Source: G965222535 sp965222535
GTDB taxonomy: Bacteria; Pseudomonadota; Gammaproteobacteria; HK1
NCBI GenBank assembly: GCA_965222535.1
Contig: OZ244957.1
Span: 558,001 to 622,000, forward strand
Reading direction: 5' to 3'
DNA length: 64,000 bases
Shown: one piece after another, positions 9,117 to 19,200 of the stretch
Position numbering within the stretch: position 1 is the stretch's first letter
Layout: each line of letters begins with the position of its first letter
The notes under the pieces: generated by a model
Told to the model about the DNA's origin: nothing
Seen by the model: the letters and a program-made list of their open reading frames with translations, nothing else
The model's database searches: none
Translations under genes and position numbers: made by a program

Positions 9117-9165
9117 ACCCCTTCCCCCTGAACCCTCATCCCATTTCAGGTTCTTTTGAGGTACC
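9117..9165 (+). repeat. 3' end of the dispersed repeat, solo copy
   Basis: Only the common 3' block is present: CCCCTTCCCCCTGAACCCTC, ATCCCATTTCAGG and TTTTGAGGTACCC. It lies 50 bp behind a short-type copy and about 160 bp before the CoA-ligase gene. Confidence 0.65.
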
Positions 9166-9325
9166 CGTCAGAAAGATAAGGAGATAACGCGCAAAAGAGG
9201 GACGAGTCCTATTACCTCTTATGCTGCTGCGCTATCATGGCAAAAAATAATCCCCCTGCACCATCCAACTTGATCAATCTTTTCTTCTCAAAGCTTCCCA
9301 TAATGAACCCTTGGCATTGCAACAG

Positions 9326-10222
9326 ATGGCAATCCTGATCGACCAACATAGCCGCGTTCTGGTACAGGGCTTTACCGGTCAGATCGGGAGCTTTCACGCT
9401 GCGAAAATGATCGCTTACGGCACCCAGGTAGTAGGCGGGGTCACTCCCGGCAAAGGCGGCAGCCAACATTTAGGGCGGCCGGTGTTCAATACTGTCAAGG
9501 CGGCGGTTGAGGCAACTGGTGCCGATACCAGCATCATCTTCGTGCCGCCGCCGTTCGCGGGCGACTCGATTATGGAAGCGGCTGACGGCGGCATCCGCTA
9601 CTGCGTTGCCATCACCGATGGCATACCAGCACACGACATGATCGTCGTCAAGCGCTACATGCGCCGCTACCGTCGCGAGGACAAGATGACCCTCACCGGC
9701 CCAAATTGCGCCGGCAACATCAGCCCCGGCAAAGCCATGCTGGGGATCATGCCTGAACATATCTACATCCCCGGTCGCGTCGGGGTGATCAGCCGCTCCG
9801 GCACCCTCGGGTATGAAACGGCGACCCAGATGAAGGCATTGGGGATCGGCGTTTCCAGCAGCATCGGCATCGGCGGGGACCCAATGAACGGCAGTTCGTT
9901 CCGCGACATTCTGGCCTTGTTTGAAGCCGATGATGAAACCGACGCAGTGGTCATGATCGGCGAAATCGGCGGTCCTCAAGAAACAGAAGCAGCGCAATTC
10001 ATCCGTGAACACATGCGTAAGCCAGTGGCAGGTTACATCGCCGGTCTCACCGCACCGCACGGACGGCGTATGGGTCATGCCGGCGCAATCGTGTCCGCTT
10101 TGGGTGAAAGCGCCGCGGCGAAAATTGAGATATTGAACGACTGCGGCGTCCAGATGGCATCAAGTCCCGCTCAGATCGGAGCTACCGTAGCGCAAACCCT
10201 CAGCCGCTATCAGAAACGCTGA
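9326..10222 (+). CDS. Succinate/malate-CoA ligase alpha subunit, MtkB-like
   Basis: This 298-aa ADP-forming acyl-CoA synthetase alpha subunit binds CoA and carries the phosphohistidine. Seen are VLVQGFTGQIGSFHAAKM, GGVTPGKGGSQHLG, the catalytic SRSGTLGYE block, GIGGDPMNGSSF, GEIGGPQE and the His loop RRMGHAGAI. The segment IPAHDMIVVKRYMRRYRRED with TGPNCAGNISPGKAMLGIMP is longer than in E. coli SucD and resembles malate-CoA ligase MtkB. A beta subunit normally lies immediately upstream, but here there are only repeats. The ATG at 9326 was preferred to a TTG at 9311 because it aligns with the family start. Whether it uses succinate or malate cannot be decided from the sequence. Confidence 0.85.
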   Translation: MAILIDQHSRVLVQGFTGQIGSFHAAKMIAYGTQVVGGVTPGKGGSQHLGRPVFNTVKAAVEATGADTSIIFVPPPFAGDSIMEAADGGIRYCVAITDGIPAHDMIVVKRYMRRYRREDKMTLTGPNCAGNISPGKAMLGIMPEHIYIPGRVGVISRSGTLGYETATQMKALGIGVSSSIGIGGDPMNGSSFRDILALFEADDETDAVVMIGEIGGPQETEAAQFIREHMRKPVAGYIAGLTAPHGRRMGHAGAIVSALGESAAAKIEILNDCGVQMASSPAQIGATVAQTLSRYQKR

Positions 10223-10279
10223 TATAGGCTAGCTATCTCCGTTGGCGTGTGCTTGAAGTCCCGCGTTTTTATCACCCTG

Positions 10280-11029
10280 ATGTTACGCCTGTCGGTGGTT
10301 TTCCTTATCGTGACGGTTATCTGCCTCAAGGCAGTAGCCGCTGGGGCGCAAACAACTCCTCCTCTTCCAGATGAAGGCTATGCCGTTGAGCTGATCATCT
10401 ATGAGGATCTGCGTGACCAGGCGCTTGGTACTGAATACTGGGCAGTCGATCCCGGCTCGCCGTCGGTAACCTCCGCCATCCGCTTGCCCCCACCGATCAG
10501 CGCCCCGACACAGGATGAGGCAACACCTGATGTCTCAGTGCTATCGCCGCAGCCACCGCCGCCGACCACCGCAGGAGTTGCCTCAATACAGGCACTCACC
10601 ATTGAGCAGTTGAGGCTGATAGAGGTATGGGAAGCGCTGCACCGATCGAAAAATTATCGACCACTGCTGCATAAGGGATGGTGGCAGCCAGATCTGGGAC
10701 GTGCGAAAACGCAGCCTGTATATCTGTCCGCCGCCGCCGAGCCGCCGCCGAATACGCCTGTCGCCGCGGCGATCGCGCTGGTTGAAGGCCGGGTTGCGGT
10801 GTACCTGCAAAATTACCTGCACCTTAGCCTTGATGTTATCTATCGCAGAGCCTTACCGTCAACAGCCAATCCAGGTGACTCGTTGCACATCCCACCTAAA
10901 CATTATCGCTTACAGGCGACGCGGCGCATCCGCTTTGACCAACTGCATTACATCGATCACCCGCTGTTTGGCGTATTACTGCAGATCTTCGCGCCCGAAA
11001 CTCAGCTTAAACCTTTTGCGCACCCCTGA
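10280..11029 (+). CDS. CsiV-family protein
   Basis: A 249-aa exported protein with a signal peptide (LRLSVVFLIVTVICLKAVAAGAQ) followed by the CsiV start GYAVELIIYEDLRDQ. It has a proline-rich middle (PPPISAPTQ, SPQPPPPTTAG) and the conserved C-terminal end HYRLQATRRIRFDQLHYIDH with PLFGVLLQI. The Vibrio homologue binds peptidoglycan and protects against D-amino-acid stress. The ATG at 10280 places the signal peptide at the very N-terminus; a GTG at 10247 is an alternative. It follows the CoA-ligase gene by 57 bp, without an obvious functional link. Confidence 0.8.
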   Translation: MLRLSVVFLIVTVICLKAVAAGAQTTPPLPDEGYAVELIIYEDLRDQALGTEYWAVDPGSPSVTSAIRLPPPISAPTQDEATPDVSVLSPQPPPPTTAGVASIQALTIEQLRLIEVWEALHRSKNYRPLLHKGWWQPDLGRAKTQPVYLSAAAEPPPNTPVAAAIALVEGRVAVYLQNYLHLSLDVIYRRALPSTANPGDSLHIPPKHYRLQATRRIRFDQLHYIDHPLFGVLLQIFAPETQLKPFAHP

Positions 11030-11098
11030 TGCGGATTGGGAAAGGTTCTCAATCCAAGCTGTTATAATGAGCGACTTGGAATGACCTTTCAGGGATGG

Positions 11099-11250
11099 GC
11101 TTCGGCGGCTGGGATCGTTTTAATTTTTAATTAGGAGCGCCCTGCGGCACGCCGTTCGCTGACCGGCAGAGATCGCGACCAGCGGTACCATGAAATGATT
11201 GCTGGAAGGAGGGGCATTGCCCCCAATAGAAAAGCCCCGCAGGGCACACT
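11099..11250 (-). repeat. Dispersed repeat, long type, inverted
   Basis: On the minus strand it reads GGGGCTTTTCTATTGGGGGC, CCAGCAATCATTTCATGGTA, CCGGTCAGCGAACGGCG and GCTCCTAATTAAAAATTAA, then departs from the consensus 3' end. It supplies most of the leader of the O-methyltransferase gene. Confidence 0.8.
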
Positions 11251-11266
11251 GTCTGGAGCCCTCCCT

Positions 11267-11917
11267 ATGACAAACAGAACTTTAACTCTAACTCCTGAGA
11301 TTTACGCATATATCCAGCAAATTGGATTCCGAGAGCCACCCGTATTAACCCACCTTCGTGAAGCCCTGCGCGATCACCCCCAGCAGAATATGCAGATTGC
11401 ACCAGAGCAGGGTGCGCTGATGCAATTGCTGGTCGCCATAGCAGGGATCAGAAGAGGGATCGAAATCGGCACCTTCACTGGTTACAGCGCCTTAGCAGTT
11501 GCTTTGGCTATGCCGCATGACGGGCGGCTTGTTTGCTGTGATATTTCTGAAGAATGGACCACTATCGCAAAGCACTATTGGCGCGAAGCCGGCGTCGAAC
11601 AAAAAATTGATCTGCGGATCGCACCAGCACTTAAAACGCTGGATGAGCTGAGTGCCTCTGGCCAGAGCTTTGATTGGGTATTTATTGATGCGGATAAAGG
11701 GAACTATACCAATTATTACAATAAAGCGGTTGAGTTGCTGTGCCCCGGTGGACTGATCCTTATCGATAATGCCCTCTGGAGCGGGCATGTGGTCAATCCT
11801 GCTGACGATGATGCTCGGGCAATAGACGCGTGTAACCGGCTGGTATTTAACGACGAGCGCGTAGAAATGGTCTTACTGCCGCTGGCTGATGGCCTGCTAC
11901 TCGCCAGAAAGACCTGA
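11267..11917 (+). CDS. SAM-dependent O-methyltransferase (caffeoyl-CoA OMT-like)
   Basis: A 216-aa class I methyltransferase of the O-methyltransferase family that includes caffeoyl-CoA and catechol enzymes. The SAM-binding loop is GIEIGTFTGYSALAVALAMP, followed by RLVCCDIS (ribose-binding acidic residue), the metal/catalytic motif FDWVFIDADKGNYTNYY, and LILIDNALWSGHV. The ATG at 11267 is preferred (GGAG about 6 bases upstream) to one at 11195 that lies inside a repeat. The acceptor is unknown; bacterial members methylate small phenolics or act in antibiotic pathways. It stands alone between repeats. Confidence 0.9.
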   Translation: MTNRTLTLTPEIYAYIQQIGFREPPVLTHLREALRDHPQQNMQIAPEQGALMQLLVAIAGIRRGIEIGTFTGYSALAVALAMPHDGRLVCCDISEEWTTIAKHYWREAGVEQKIDLRIAPALKTLDELSASGQSFDWVFIDADKGNYTNYYNKAVELLCPGGLILIDNALWSGHVVNPADDDARAIDACNRLVFNDERVEMVLLPLADGLLLARKT

Positions 11918-12189
11918 CATACGGCAATACTCCTACTTGCGAGCGCATCATTATTAATTGAGGCCGGATTATGGAAGGTGTAATGCTCCTAGTCTTCTAT
12001 ACTGGTGCTCAATCAAGCATCTTGGGTGGGCACGTTCCTATGCTTTGCGGAGGCTCCCTCTCAAGGAGTGAGGAGAGGGGGCACCCCTTAAGTCGCCGCT
12101 GCGCTTTAACTCGACGCCGTGTATTTTGCTCCGTGGATGATCTGGAGAGGCGGCGTTCACAACCTGGGAACCAGAGCATAATAAGAGTA
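11918..12189. other. Intergenic, no recognised feature
   Basis: There is no recognisable gene in the 270 bases after the methyltransferase. Short open frames on both strands run into the repeat that follows. Confidence 0.35.
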
Positions 12190-12490
12190 GCCCTTTCCGG
12201 CATCTTCAAGTAGCATAAGTATCTACTCATGTTACTTGAAGATGCTCAATGGGTGAGGGAGACCGTTTTGTACACCTCGTTGAGTCGCGCTGCGTTTAAC
12301 GCTCTGGAAAGGGCTTCGGGCAGTGCTCTAGAATCTGAAGCGTTATTTAATCCTGAAAACCAAGCGGCGCTTAGCTTTCAGGAGAATAAGGAGGGTAAAG
12401 CGGTTTATATTGGGGAAAGGGGGGACTATTGGATCGACTGTAATCAGTCCACGAAACGCCCCCTTCTCCCCAAACCCCCTATCCCTTATC
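12190..12490 (+). repeat. 270-bp repeat with conserved open frame and flanking hairpin
   Basis: The left edge is a hairpin made of GCATCTTCAAGTAGCAT and ATGTTACTTGAAGATGC. The following 270 bp are almost identical to the inverted copy at 47195-47465, including the open frame that reads SLSRAAFNALERASGSALES, QAALSFQENKEGKAVYIGER and GDYWIDCNQSTKRPLLP. A second half-hairpin (GGCATCTTCAAGTAACA) occurs at about 12603. The frame differs at very few residues from the other copy, but its flanks are repeats and a gene is not certain. Confidence 0.75.
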
Positions 12491-12736
12491 CCCTTTCCTT
12501 GTATGACCGGCTCCCTGAATTTTCGCCTACAAATTGGGCTTCGATAAACGCTCTGGAATGACCGCGGGCAAGGCTCTGGGATGAGAGCATGACAATAACC
12601 CTTTCCGGCATCTTCAAGTAACACCGGTATATACCCTTCCCAAGATCGCTTCTCCTAACGACTCTGCCCCCTCTTAAACCCGCATTTTCTCCCTCCTTGC
12701 TAAAAGGATAATACACTCACAGGTACTGTAAGCAGC
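12491..12736. other. Leader region of yebC
   Basis: It holds a second CCTTTCCGGCATCTTCAAGT block near 12600 and a pyrimidine-rich stretch. No clear gene is present. The promoter of the yebC-ruvCAB unit must lie here or in the adjacent repeat. Confidence 0.35.
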
Positions 12737-13483
12737 ATGTCTGGTCATTCCAAATGGGCTAATATCCAACATCGGAAAAGAGCTCAGGATAGCAAAAAAG
12801 AGAAGCTGTTCTCGCGTTTGCTGCGTGAAGTCACCGTCGCGGCGCAGCACTGTGGTGGCGATATGAGCACCAACCGGTTACGCCTCGCGGTGGATAAAGC
12901 GATGGGCAGCAACATCCCCAAGGACACCATCCAACGGGCGATCAAAAAAGCCACGGGCGAATACGGCGGATCGCACATTGAAGAGGTGCGCTACGAGGGG
13001 TACGGGCCACACGGCATCGCCATCTTGCTTGAATGTATGACCAACAACCGTAATCGCACAGTGGCCGATATCCGCCATGCGTTCGCCAAATACGGCGGCA
13101 ATCTCGGTACCGAAGGGTCGGTGGCGTATCTGTTCGATAACGTTGGGCAGATCAGCTATCCTGCCGGTTGTGATGAAGATGCGATCATTGAAGGCGCGCT
13201 TGAGGCCGGTGCCGATGATGCCATCACCAACGAGGATGGATCGATCGACGTACTTTGTTCGGTATCCGACTTTACGGTCGTGCATGACCTTTTGGTCGCC
13301 ACTGGACTGGAGCCGCAGTCGACGGCGCTGACGCTGCGCGCCAATACCCAGGTAACACTTGAGGTGCCCGACGACGCCGCCAGCGTCCTGCGTCTGCTGG
13401 AAGTGCTTGACGACCACGCCGATGTACAGCAGCTTTACTCCAACCTGAACATCCCCACCGCAATGCTTAAGCAGCTTGAATGA
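12737..13483 (+). CDS. yebC: YebC/PmpR-family protein
   Basis: This 248-aa protein starts with the invariant SGHSKWANIQHRKRAQDSKK, followed by VTVAAQHCGGDMSTNRLRLA, AMGSNIPKDTIQRAIKKATG, YEGYGPHGIAILLECMTNNRNRT and the GGNLGTEGSVAYLF block. Length and all family blocks are normal. YebC proteins were named as transcriptional regulators and more recently linked to translation of difficult motifs. It is the first gene of the yebC-ruvCAB cluster, the usual gammaproteobacterial order, 7 bp before ruvC. Confidence 0.97.
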   Translation: MSGHSKWANIQHRKRAQDSKKEKLFSRLLREVTVAAQHCGGDMSTNRLRLAVDKAMGSNIPKDTIQRAIKKATGEYGGSHIEEVRYEGYGPHGIAILLECMTNNRNRTVADIRHAFAKYGGNLGTEGSVAYLFDNVGQISYPAGCDEDAIIEGALEAGADDAITNEDGSIDVLCSVSDFTVVHDLLVATGLEPQSTALTLRANTQVTLEVPDDAASVLRLLEVLDDHADVQQLYSNLNIPTAMLKQLE

Positions 13484-13490
13484 GCACGAA

Positions 13491-14009
13491 ATGACCACGC
13501 TGCGCATCATCGGCATCGATCCCGGATCGCGTTTTACGGGCTTTGGAATCATCGATTTTACCCACCAGCGGATACAGCACGTTGCCAGCGACCGCATCCA
13601 CGTCGCCCATCTCTCAATGCCCGAACGCCTGCTGCAAATCCACGACCAACTAAAGCACGCAATCGCCCTGTATCAACCGCAGCAGGCGGCGATAGAGAAC
13701 GTCTTTGTCAAAGCCAATCCAGGTGCCGCGCTGAAGCTGGGGCAGGCGCGCGGGGTGGCCATGCTGGCTGGGGTCGCGAGTGGACTGACGCTGCACGAAT
13801 ACTCCCCGAATGCAGTCAAACTCGCCGTCGTCGGGCGCGGTCATGCGGACAAAACGCAGATCAACCACATGGTGCGCGCTATCTTGCGATTACCTCAAGC
13901 ACTGCAAGAAGACGAAGCGGATGCGTTGGCGGTTGCGATCTGCGATGCCCATACGACGCGCTGCGGCTACCATCGGTCAACTCTTGACAAAGCGCAGGTA
14001 CTGCCATGA
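13491..14009 (+). CDS. ruvC: Holliday junction endonuclease RuvC
   Basis: A 172-aa resolvase that cuts Holliday junctions in the RuvABC complex. The RNase-H-like core shows the catalytic acidic residues in GIDPGSRFTGFGI (Asp), IENVFVKANPGAALKLGQARG (Glu) and EDEADALAVAICDAH (two Asp). The ATG at 13491 was taken because the protein then starts directly before the first strand; a TTG at 13476 would overlap yebC. The stop overlaps the ruvA start by four bases (ATGA), so the two are translationally coupled. Confidence 0.97.
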   Translation: MTTLRIIGIDPGSRFTGFGIIDFTHQRIQHVASDRIHVAHLSMPERLLQIHDQLKHAIALYQPQQAAIENVFVKANPGAALKLGQARGVAMLAGVASGLTLHEYSPNAVKLAVVGRGHADKTQINHMVRAILRLPQALQEDEADALAVAICDAHTTRCGYHRSTLDKAQVLP

Positions 14010-14596
14010 TTGGCTGGCTGCATGGCGTCGTGCGCCATAAACAGGCACCCTGCCTGTTGCTGGACGTATGCGGCGTCGGCTACGAATTGGAGGCACCGAC
14101 TACCATCTTCAATAACCTGCCAGAGCTGGGACAGAGCGTGAGTTTATATGTCCACCACCAACTGCGCGAGAACGGACAGTCGTTGTTTGCCTTCAGCAGT
14201 GAATACGAACGTGACGTGTTCAGGCAATTAATCCGTATCACCGGGATCGGCGCCAAATTGGCATTGGTGCTGTTATCCGGCATGACAGTTGAAGAATTAA
14301 GCACCTGTGTCCACAACAACGATGTGCGCTCACTATCGCGACTGCCGGGGATCGGGAAAAAGACCGCCGAACGGCTGGTAATGGAATTGCAGCACCGCAT
14401 CGCCAACAACCGCAGCGACGGCGGAACGGCACCTCCGGCGGGCCACGATGCGCCCGCGGATGCGATAAGCGCGCTGATTGCGCTGGGGCTCAAAGCAACC
14501 GAAGCAACGCGCCGCGTACAGGCTGTGCAGAGCACTAAAACCCAAGATCTCGGCTGCGAACAACTCGTCCGTCTAGCATTGCAGTCAATGGCGTAA
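14006..14596 (+). CDS. ruvA: Holliday junction branch-migration protein RuvA
   Basis: A 196-aa DNA-binding subunit of the RuvAB motor. The N-terminal OB domain begins MIGWLHGVVRHKQAPCLLLD with CGVGYELEAP. The helix-hairpin-helix domains carry ITGIGAKLALVLLSG and LPGIGKKTAERLVMEL. The C-terminal RuvB-binding domain is ADAISALIALGLKATEA. Normal length. It overlaps ruvC and is 30 bp ahead of ruvB. Confidence 0.97.
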   Translation: MIGWLHGVVRHKQAPCLLLDVCGVGYELEAPTTIFNNLPELGQSVSLYVHHQLRENGQSLFAFSSEYERDVFRQLIRITGIGAKLALVLLSGMTVEELSTCVHNNDVRSLSRLPGIGKKTAERLVMELQHRIANNRSDGGTAPPAGHDAPADAISALIALGLKATEATRRVQAVQSTKTQDLGCEQLVRLALQSMA

Positions 14597-14626
14597 CTCA
14601 ACAAGCAGCCGCTCTCATTCAAAGCC

Positions 14627-15691
14627 GTGAGCCACCCTCCCCCCCATCACCCTCCTGAGCGTATCACCTCTGAACGCTTACACGACGGCGAACAGCCCCT
14701 TGAGGTCACCATCCGCCCTCGTCTGCTGCATCAATATATCGGTCAGCCGGCAATAACGACACAAATGTCGATCTTTGTCCAAGCGGCGCTGGCTCGTGGC
14801 GAGGCTCTCGATCATCTGCTGATCTACGGCCCTCCAGGGCTTGGCAAAACCACCCTCGCCCACATTATCGCGAACGAACTGAAAGCCCAACTGCGGCATA
14901 CTTCAGGACCGGTCATCGAGCGCTCTGGTGATTTGGCGGCATTGCTAACAAACCTAGAGCCGCGGGACGTGTTGTTCATTGACGAAATCCATCGCTTGAA
15001 TCCCGCCGTTGAGGAGATCTTGTATCCCGCTATGGAGGATCGTCAGATCGACATCCTGATCGGGCAAGGGCCGGCAGCGCGCTCTATCAAACTCGATCTG
15101 CCACCGTTCACCCTGATCGGGGCCACCACTCGAGCCGGGATGCTAACCTCGCCGCTGCGTGACCGCTTCGGCATTGTGCAGCGTCTTGAGTTCTACCAGC
15201 ACACCGATTTGGCCACGATACTGACACGCACCGCGGCGCTTTCCAAGATCAGAATTGATCCTGCCGGGGCGCTGGAGATCGCCCGGCGAGCACGCGGGAC
15301 ACCGCGCATTGCGAACCGTCTGTTACGCCGCGTCAGAGATTATGCGGACATAAAAACCGCCGGAGATATCAGCGCCACAACCGCCACCGCCGCACTTGAT
15401 ATGATCAATGTGGACGCGAAAGGCATGGACATAATGGACCGCAAGCTGCTACTTTCGATCATCGAAAAGTTTGATGGCGGACCGGTGGGGATCGATAATC
15501 TGGCAGCGGCAATAGGAGAAGAGCGGGATACCATTGAAGATGTACTGGAGCCGTTCTTAATTCAGCAGGGGTTTTTGGTGCGCACCGCACGCGGTCGCAT
15601 GGTAACGCGCAACACGTTGCTGCATTTAGGCAGGCCCATACCCGAACGCCTTAACCTCAACCAAGATCAGCCCAGCCTGCCCAACTTCTGA
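14627..15691 (+). CDS. ruvB: Holliday junction branch-migration ATPase RuvB
   Basis: A 354-aa AAA+ helicase motor. It has Walker A GPPGLGKTTLAHIIA, Walker B DVLFIDEIHRLNP, sensor 1 IGATTRAGML, the arginine finger in SPLRDRFGIVQRL, and the C-terminal winged-helix region GGPVGIDNLAAAIGEERDTI and EPFLIQQGFLVRTARGR. It starts at GTG 14627 with a proline- and histidine-rich N-terminus that is slightly unusual. It is the last gene of the yebC-ruvCAB cluster. Confidence 0.97.
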   Translation: MSHPPPHHPPERITSERLHDGEQPLEVTIRPRLLHQYIGQPAITTQMSIFVQAALARGEALDHLLIYGPPGLGKTTLAHIIANELKAQLRHTSGPVIERSGDLAALLTNLEPRDVLFIDEIHRLNPAVEEILYPAMEDRQIDILIGQGPAARSIKLDLPPFTLIGATTRAGMLTSPLRDRFGIVQRLEFYQHTDLATILTRTAALSKIRIDPAGALEIARRARGTPRIANRLLRRVRDYADIKTAGDISATTATAALDMINVDAKGMDIMDRKLLLSIIEKFDGGPVGIDNLAAAIGEERDTIEDVLEPFLIQQGFLVRTARGRMVTRNTLLHLGRPIPERLNLNQDQPSLPNF

Positions 15692-15799
15692 AACGAAGCA
15701 TGCTCGGGGGAAATTGCTCCTCTTCGCCATCCTAGCCTCCACGCTTTGGCCTTGCCGCGTGACCACCCTTTCAAGCTGCTTGTTGGCTGAGAATAGCCA

Positions 15800-15875
<76 letters not shown>

Positions 15876-15984
15876 CCAAGAGCACCGAGTGGCATTCGAC
15901 CATTGCTATCGCTGTGAGGCCTAAATGACGGTCATTATCGCACGGCAACCACGGGAGTTGCATGCGTTGCACAAGTGCCGTTGA

Positions 15985-16090
15985 GGGGCTATTGGGGGGA
16001 AGGATTATCAATCAACGGCTTACGCATGCAGGCGATCTCTCTCTGCCCCTCCCACCAAACCTTCGCCCCATTCAGGGTTTTACGAAGCTC
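15985..16090 (+). repeat. Dispersed repeat, short type, degenerate
   Basis: It carries GGGGCTATTGGGGGGAAGG, ATTATCAATCAACGGCTTAC, and a worn 3' block (CGCCCCATTCAGGGTTTTAC). It lies between tRNA-Thr and the 3' end of the first giant gene. Confidence 0.6.
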
Positions 16091-16231
16091 AAAGTGGAAT
16101 TCTTGCAGAGGTCCAGACGCTGGGGCAAAGACAGACAGCGCCTGCAGGGAGAGCACCGTTGGCGCTGTGATTCTTCAAACAACGAGGCACCCCCTCCTAG
16201 TTTGGCTGGTGAGTTCAAAGCAGAGCAATCA

Positions 16232-19200
16232 TCAGCGTTTTTCGAAGAGCTCCAATAGACGATAGAACTCCCCCCGAACACGGATCTGGAAAAGCTCATC
16301 TGGGTTACTCTCTATGTCCGCTACAATCTTATTGTAGCCGACTTCGTTATTTCCTGCACCAAAGTCATAGTGTTTGCGTATTAATCCCACTGCCTCATTG
16401 GTTGCGTCCTGATTCGTCTTAAAGGCCTTAACGTCTGCTTCATGAGAAGTAATTTTTTCCTGCGCCTGTCGAAACTTGGCTTGGAATTGATCTTTATTCA
16501 GGTCCTCGCTTTTTGCTAGTTTTTTGTTGAATTTATTATATTTGGATGCATTCTTTTGCTCCGCTTCGAGTGCTTGCTTAGCTTCAGTATAGTTCTCTGC
16601 AATTTGTGCTTGCTCTTTTTGCAATATCTCGTCAAAACGCCAAACGTCCTCTCCTTGCAGCGGAACTACACTACCATCAGCATCATAGAATCTCTTATGC
16701 AGCCTGTCCAATTGTATTTTCACACTCTCATAATCTGCTCCCGCTGCCTTGGCCTTAGCGACTGCCCTATCGATCACTTCCTTCGTGCGCTTACCCCCAT
16801 CAGCCCCCAAGTCAAACTCGCCGACTGTCTTTATCACCCTTTGCTGTACATCGATTTTCGATTGTGCTTTTTGTAGTTCGGTATTAGCGCGCCCCATATC
16901 CCTCTGAGTCTGCACTTTTTTAGTTTCAAAATCAGCCCTAGTGTTATAAACTTGTTCTTTCTTCGTAGTTTCGATTATCTCTTGCTTCACATAATTCTGT
17001 TCTATTTCTCTGCCGCTAGGTGTTACAGTTTTTTTAGTATAAGTCTTGTCTACTGCCTTATCTATGTTATATTGTACCCATTTGCCATCTTGGTTATATG
17101 CTGTCTGATAATACTCAGTGTAATCCGAAGCCAGTTCTTGTTTTTTTATTGCCAGTTTTTTTATATCTTCAATTTTGGAAGCAGTGCCATCCGTACTGGT
17201 AATTTCCATCTTAAGCTCAACTTGTAGATTCTCTACATTAGCCTGCGCTTGTTTGCTATATGAACCACCATCTATGTTAGCGGCGTATTTTTGTGTCTTA
17301 TCAAAATCAATTGTGGCATAATGCGACTCCGATCCGCTTAGCTTCACTTTTCCGCCTTTCCCAGAGGGAAATCCCTTTGGCGCTTTTTTTCCAGAAAAGT
17401 CTAGGTCTTTTACAGACATATAATGTGATTCCACCTCCGCTTTTGAAGGGAGTTTATGCCCCGTGCCTGGTGTTTTTTGTAAGTTATCTATTCCACTACT
17501 GGCATTCTTTGCTGGTAACGATGGGGGGGGCGCATTCTTTGATGGCAAAGGAGGGGGCGCATTCTTTGATGGCAAAGGAGGGGGCGCATTCTTTGATGGC
17601 AAAGGAGGGGGCGCACTCTTGGATGCGATATGAGGTCTGGGGACCTCTGTTTTTTCTAGTCCAGTATTCAGCGTGCCCAGTTTATTCTTTATAGTAGGTG
17701 GTTCCAACTGTGGCGTAGATAGCTTACTGAGACCCGTTCCAGGCATCATAGTGTAACCAGTCGCATCGGTTGTTTTTTTACCAATGACATCTGTCTTACC
17801 AAGGAAATCTGTCTCACCAAGGAAGCCTGTAAGGAAAGACCTGTTGTACTTACCTATGGCTCCTTCTAGGCGAGATTTATATTCAGGAGATTGGATTTTT
17901 CCTAATTCTTTTTTAAGCAGTTCATTGAATTTATTTGCATCACTGTAATCTAGATTCTCCAGAATCTGCTTAGCATGTTTTCTGAGGTCAAGATTAGATT
18001 TAGCTTGATTCACTTTGGCTTGAGCACTATCTACTTTAACTTTATTAAGTTCAATATTGCTCTGTGTATATTTTACTTTCGCATCTTTTAGTTTTTTCAC
18101 TGCATCGTCATATGTCAGTTGGTTTTTGGCAATTGATTGCTGGTCTATATCTTCAATAAATTTTTGCTTCGCTCCCGCGCCTATATCTGACACGTTATCG
18201 ACGCCAGTCGCTGTCTCATCCAGATAACCGGTTAATTTTTTGACAAATATACTCTGCTGTGTACTGGTAAATAGGTTTGTTTCTGCTAACTGCGCCTTTA
18301 ATACACCAATCTGTCTTAAAGCTGCATCATGCGAAGCAAATCCACTTTTTAATTTACTCAGAAATTCTTTCTCGAGATCAAGAGCAGTTAACTTCTTAGT
18401 TACAGCAGGATCGATAGAAGTCAAGGAACTCTCAGGATTATAATTATCCTGGAGTAATTTATTCGTTTCAGCATCAATTTCATCAAGTCGTCGTTGAACC
18501 GCTGTTTCGTCAAACGCTCCTTTGTACCCAATCCCATCAGGGGCACCGAGTTCCAGATTTCTGGGCGAAGGCACTGGTTGATTCTTTACCAGTGGCGCAT
18601 CATTCGATATTGCCGTGTCCACCAATTTCCCTTGAGAGGAGGATGGATTAGCGGTGCCTCTTGGCGGCAGGGCAGGCGAATCCTGCAGCGGAGATAGCTT
18701 ACTGACGCCAGTCGTTGTCTGATCCAGCGATCTTGTGGGGCTAATAGGTTTAGAAGCTGTTGGCTTATTATGTGGTACCGGCGGCTTCGGCTTAGAGGAC
18801 GGCGGCTCTGATGGTAGCGGCTTCTGCTTGAGGGGTAGATCTGGTGGTGCCTTTTTCAACGCGCCAGATTTACTTGCTTCAGACCCATCCGGATAACCGG
18901 GTAAATTTTTGCCAACTACGCTCTGCTCTGTATTGGTAAATGGCTTTCGTTCTGCCACCTTCGTTTTTATGTCATCAAATAGCCGTTGAACCGCTGTTTC
19001 GTCAAACGCTCCTTTGGAACCGACACCATCAGGGACTCCGAGTTCCGGATTTCTGGGCGGAGGCACTGGCTGTTTCTTTACCGGTGGCGCATCATTCGGT
19101 ATTGCCGTGTCCACCAATTTCCCTTCAGAGGAGGGTAGATTAGCGGCGTTCCTTGGCGGCAGGGCAGGCGGCGGATCCTGTGATCTTGTGGGGCTAGTAG

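Noticed and set aside
12009..12230. Minus-strand frame sharing CYLKMPER with another at 12486-12716
   Set aside because: The shared peptide comes from the ATCTTCAAGTA hairpin repeat; the rest of the two frames is unrelated.
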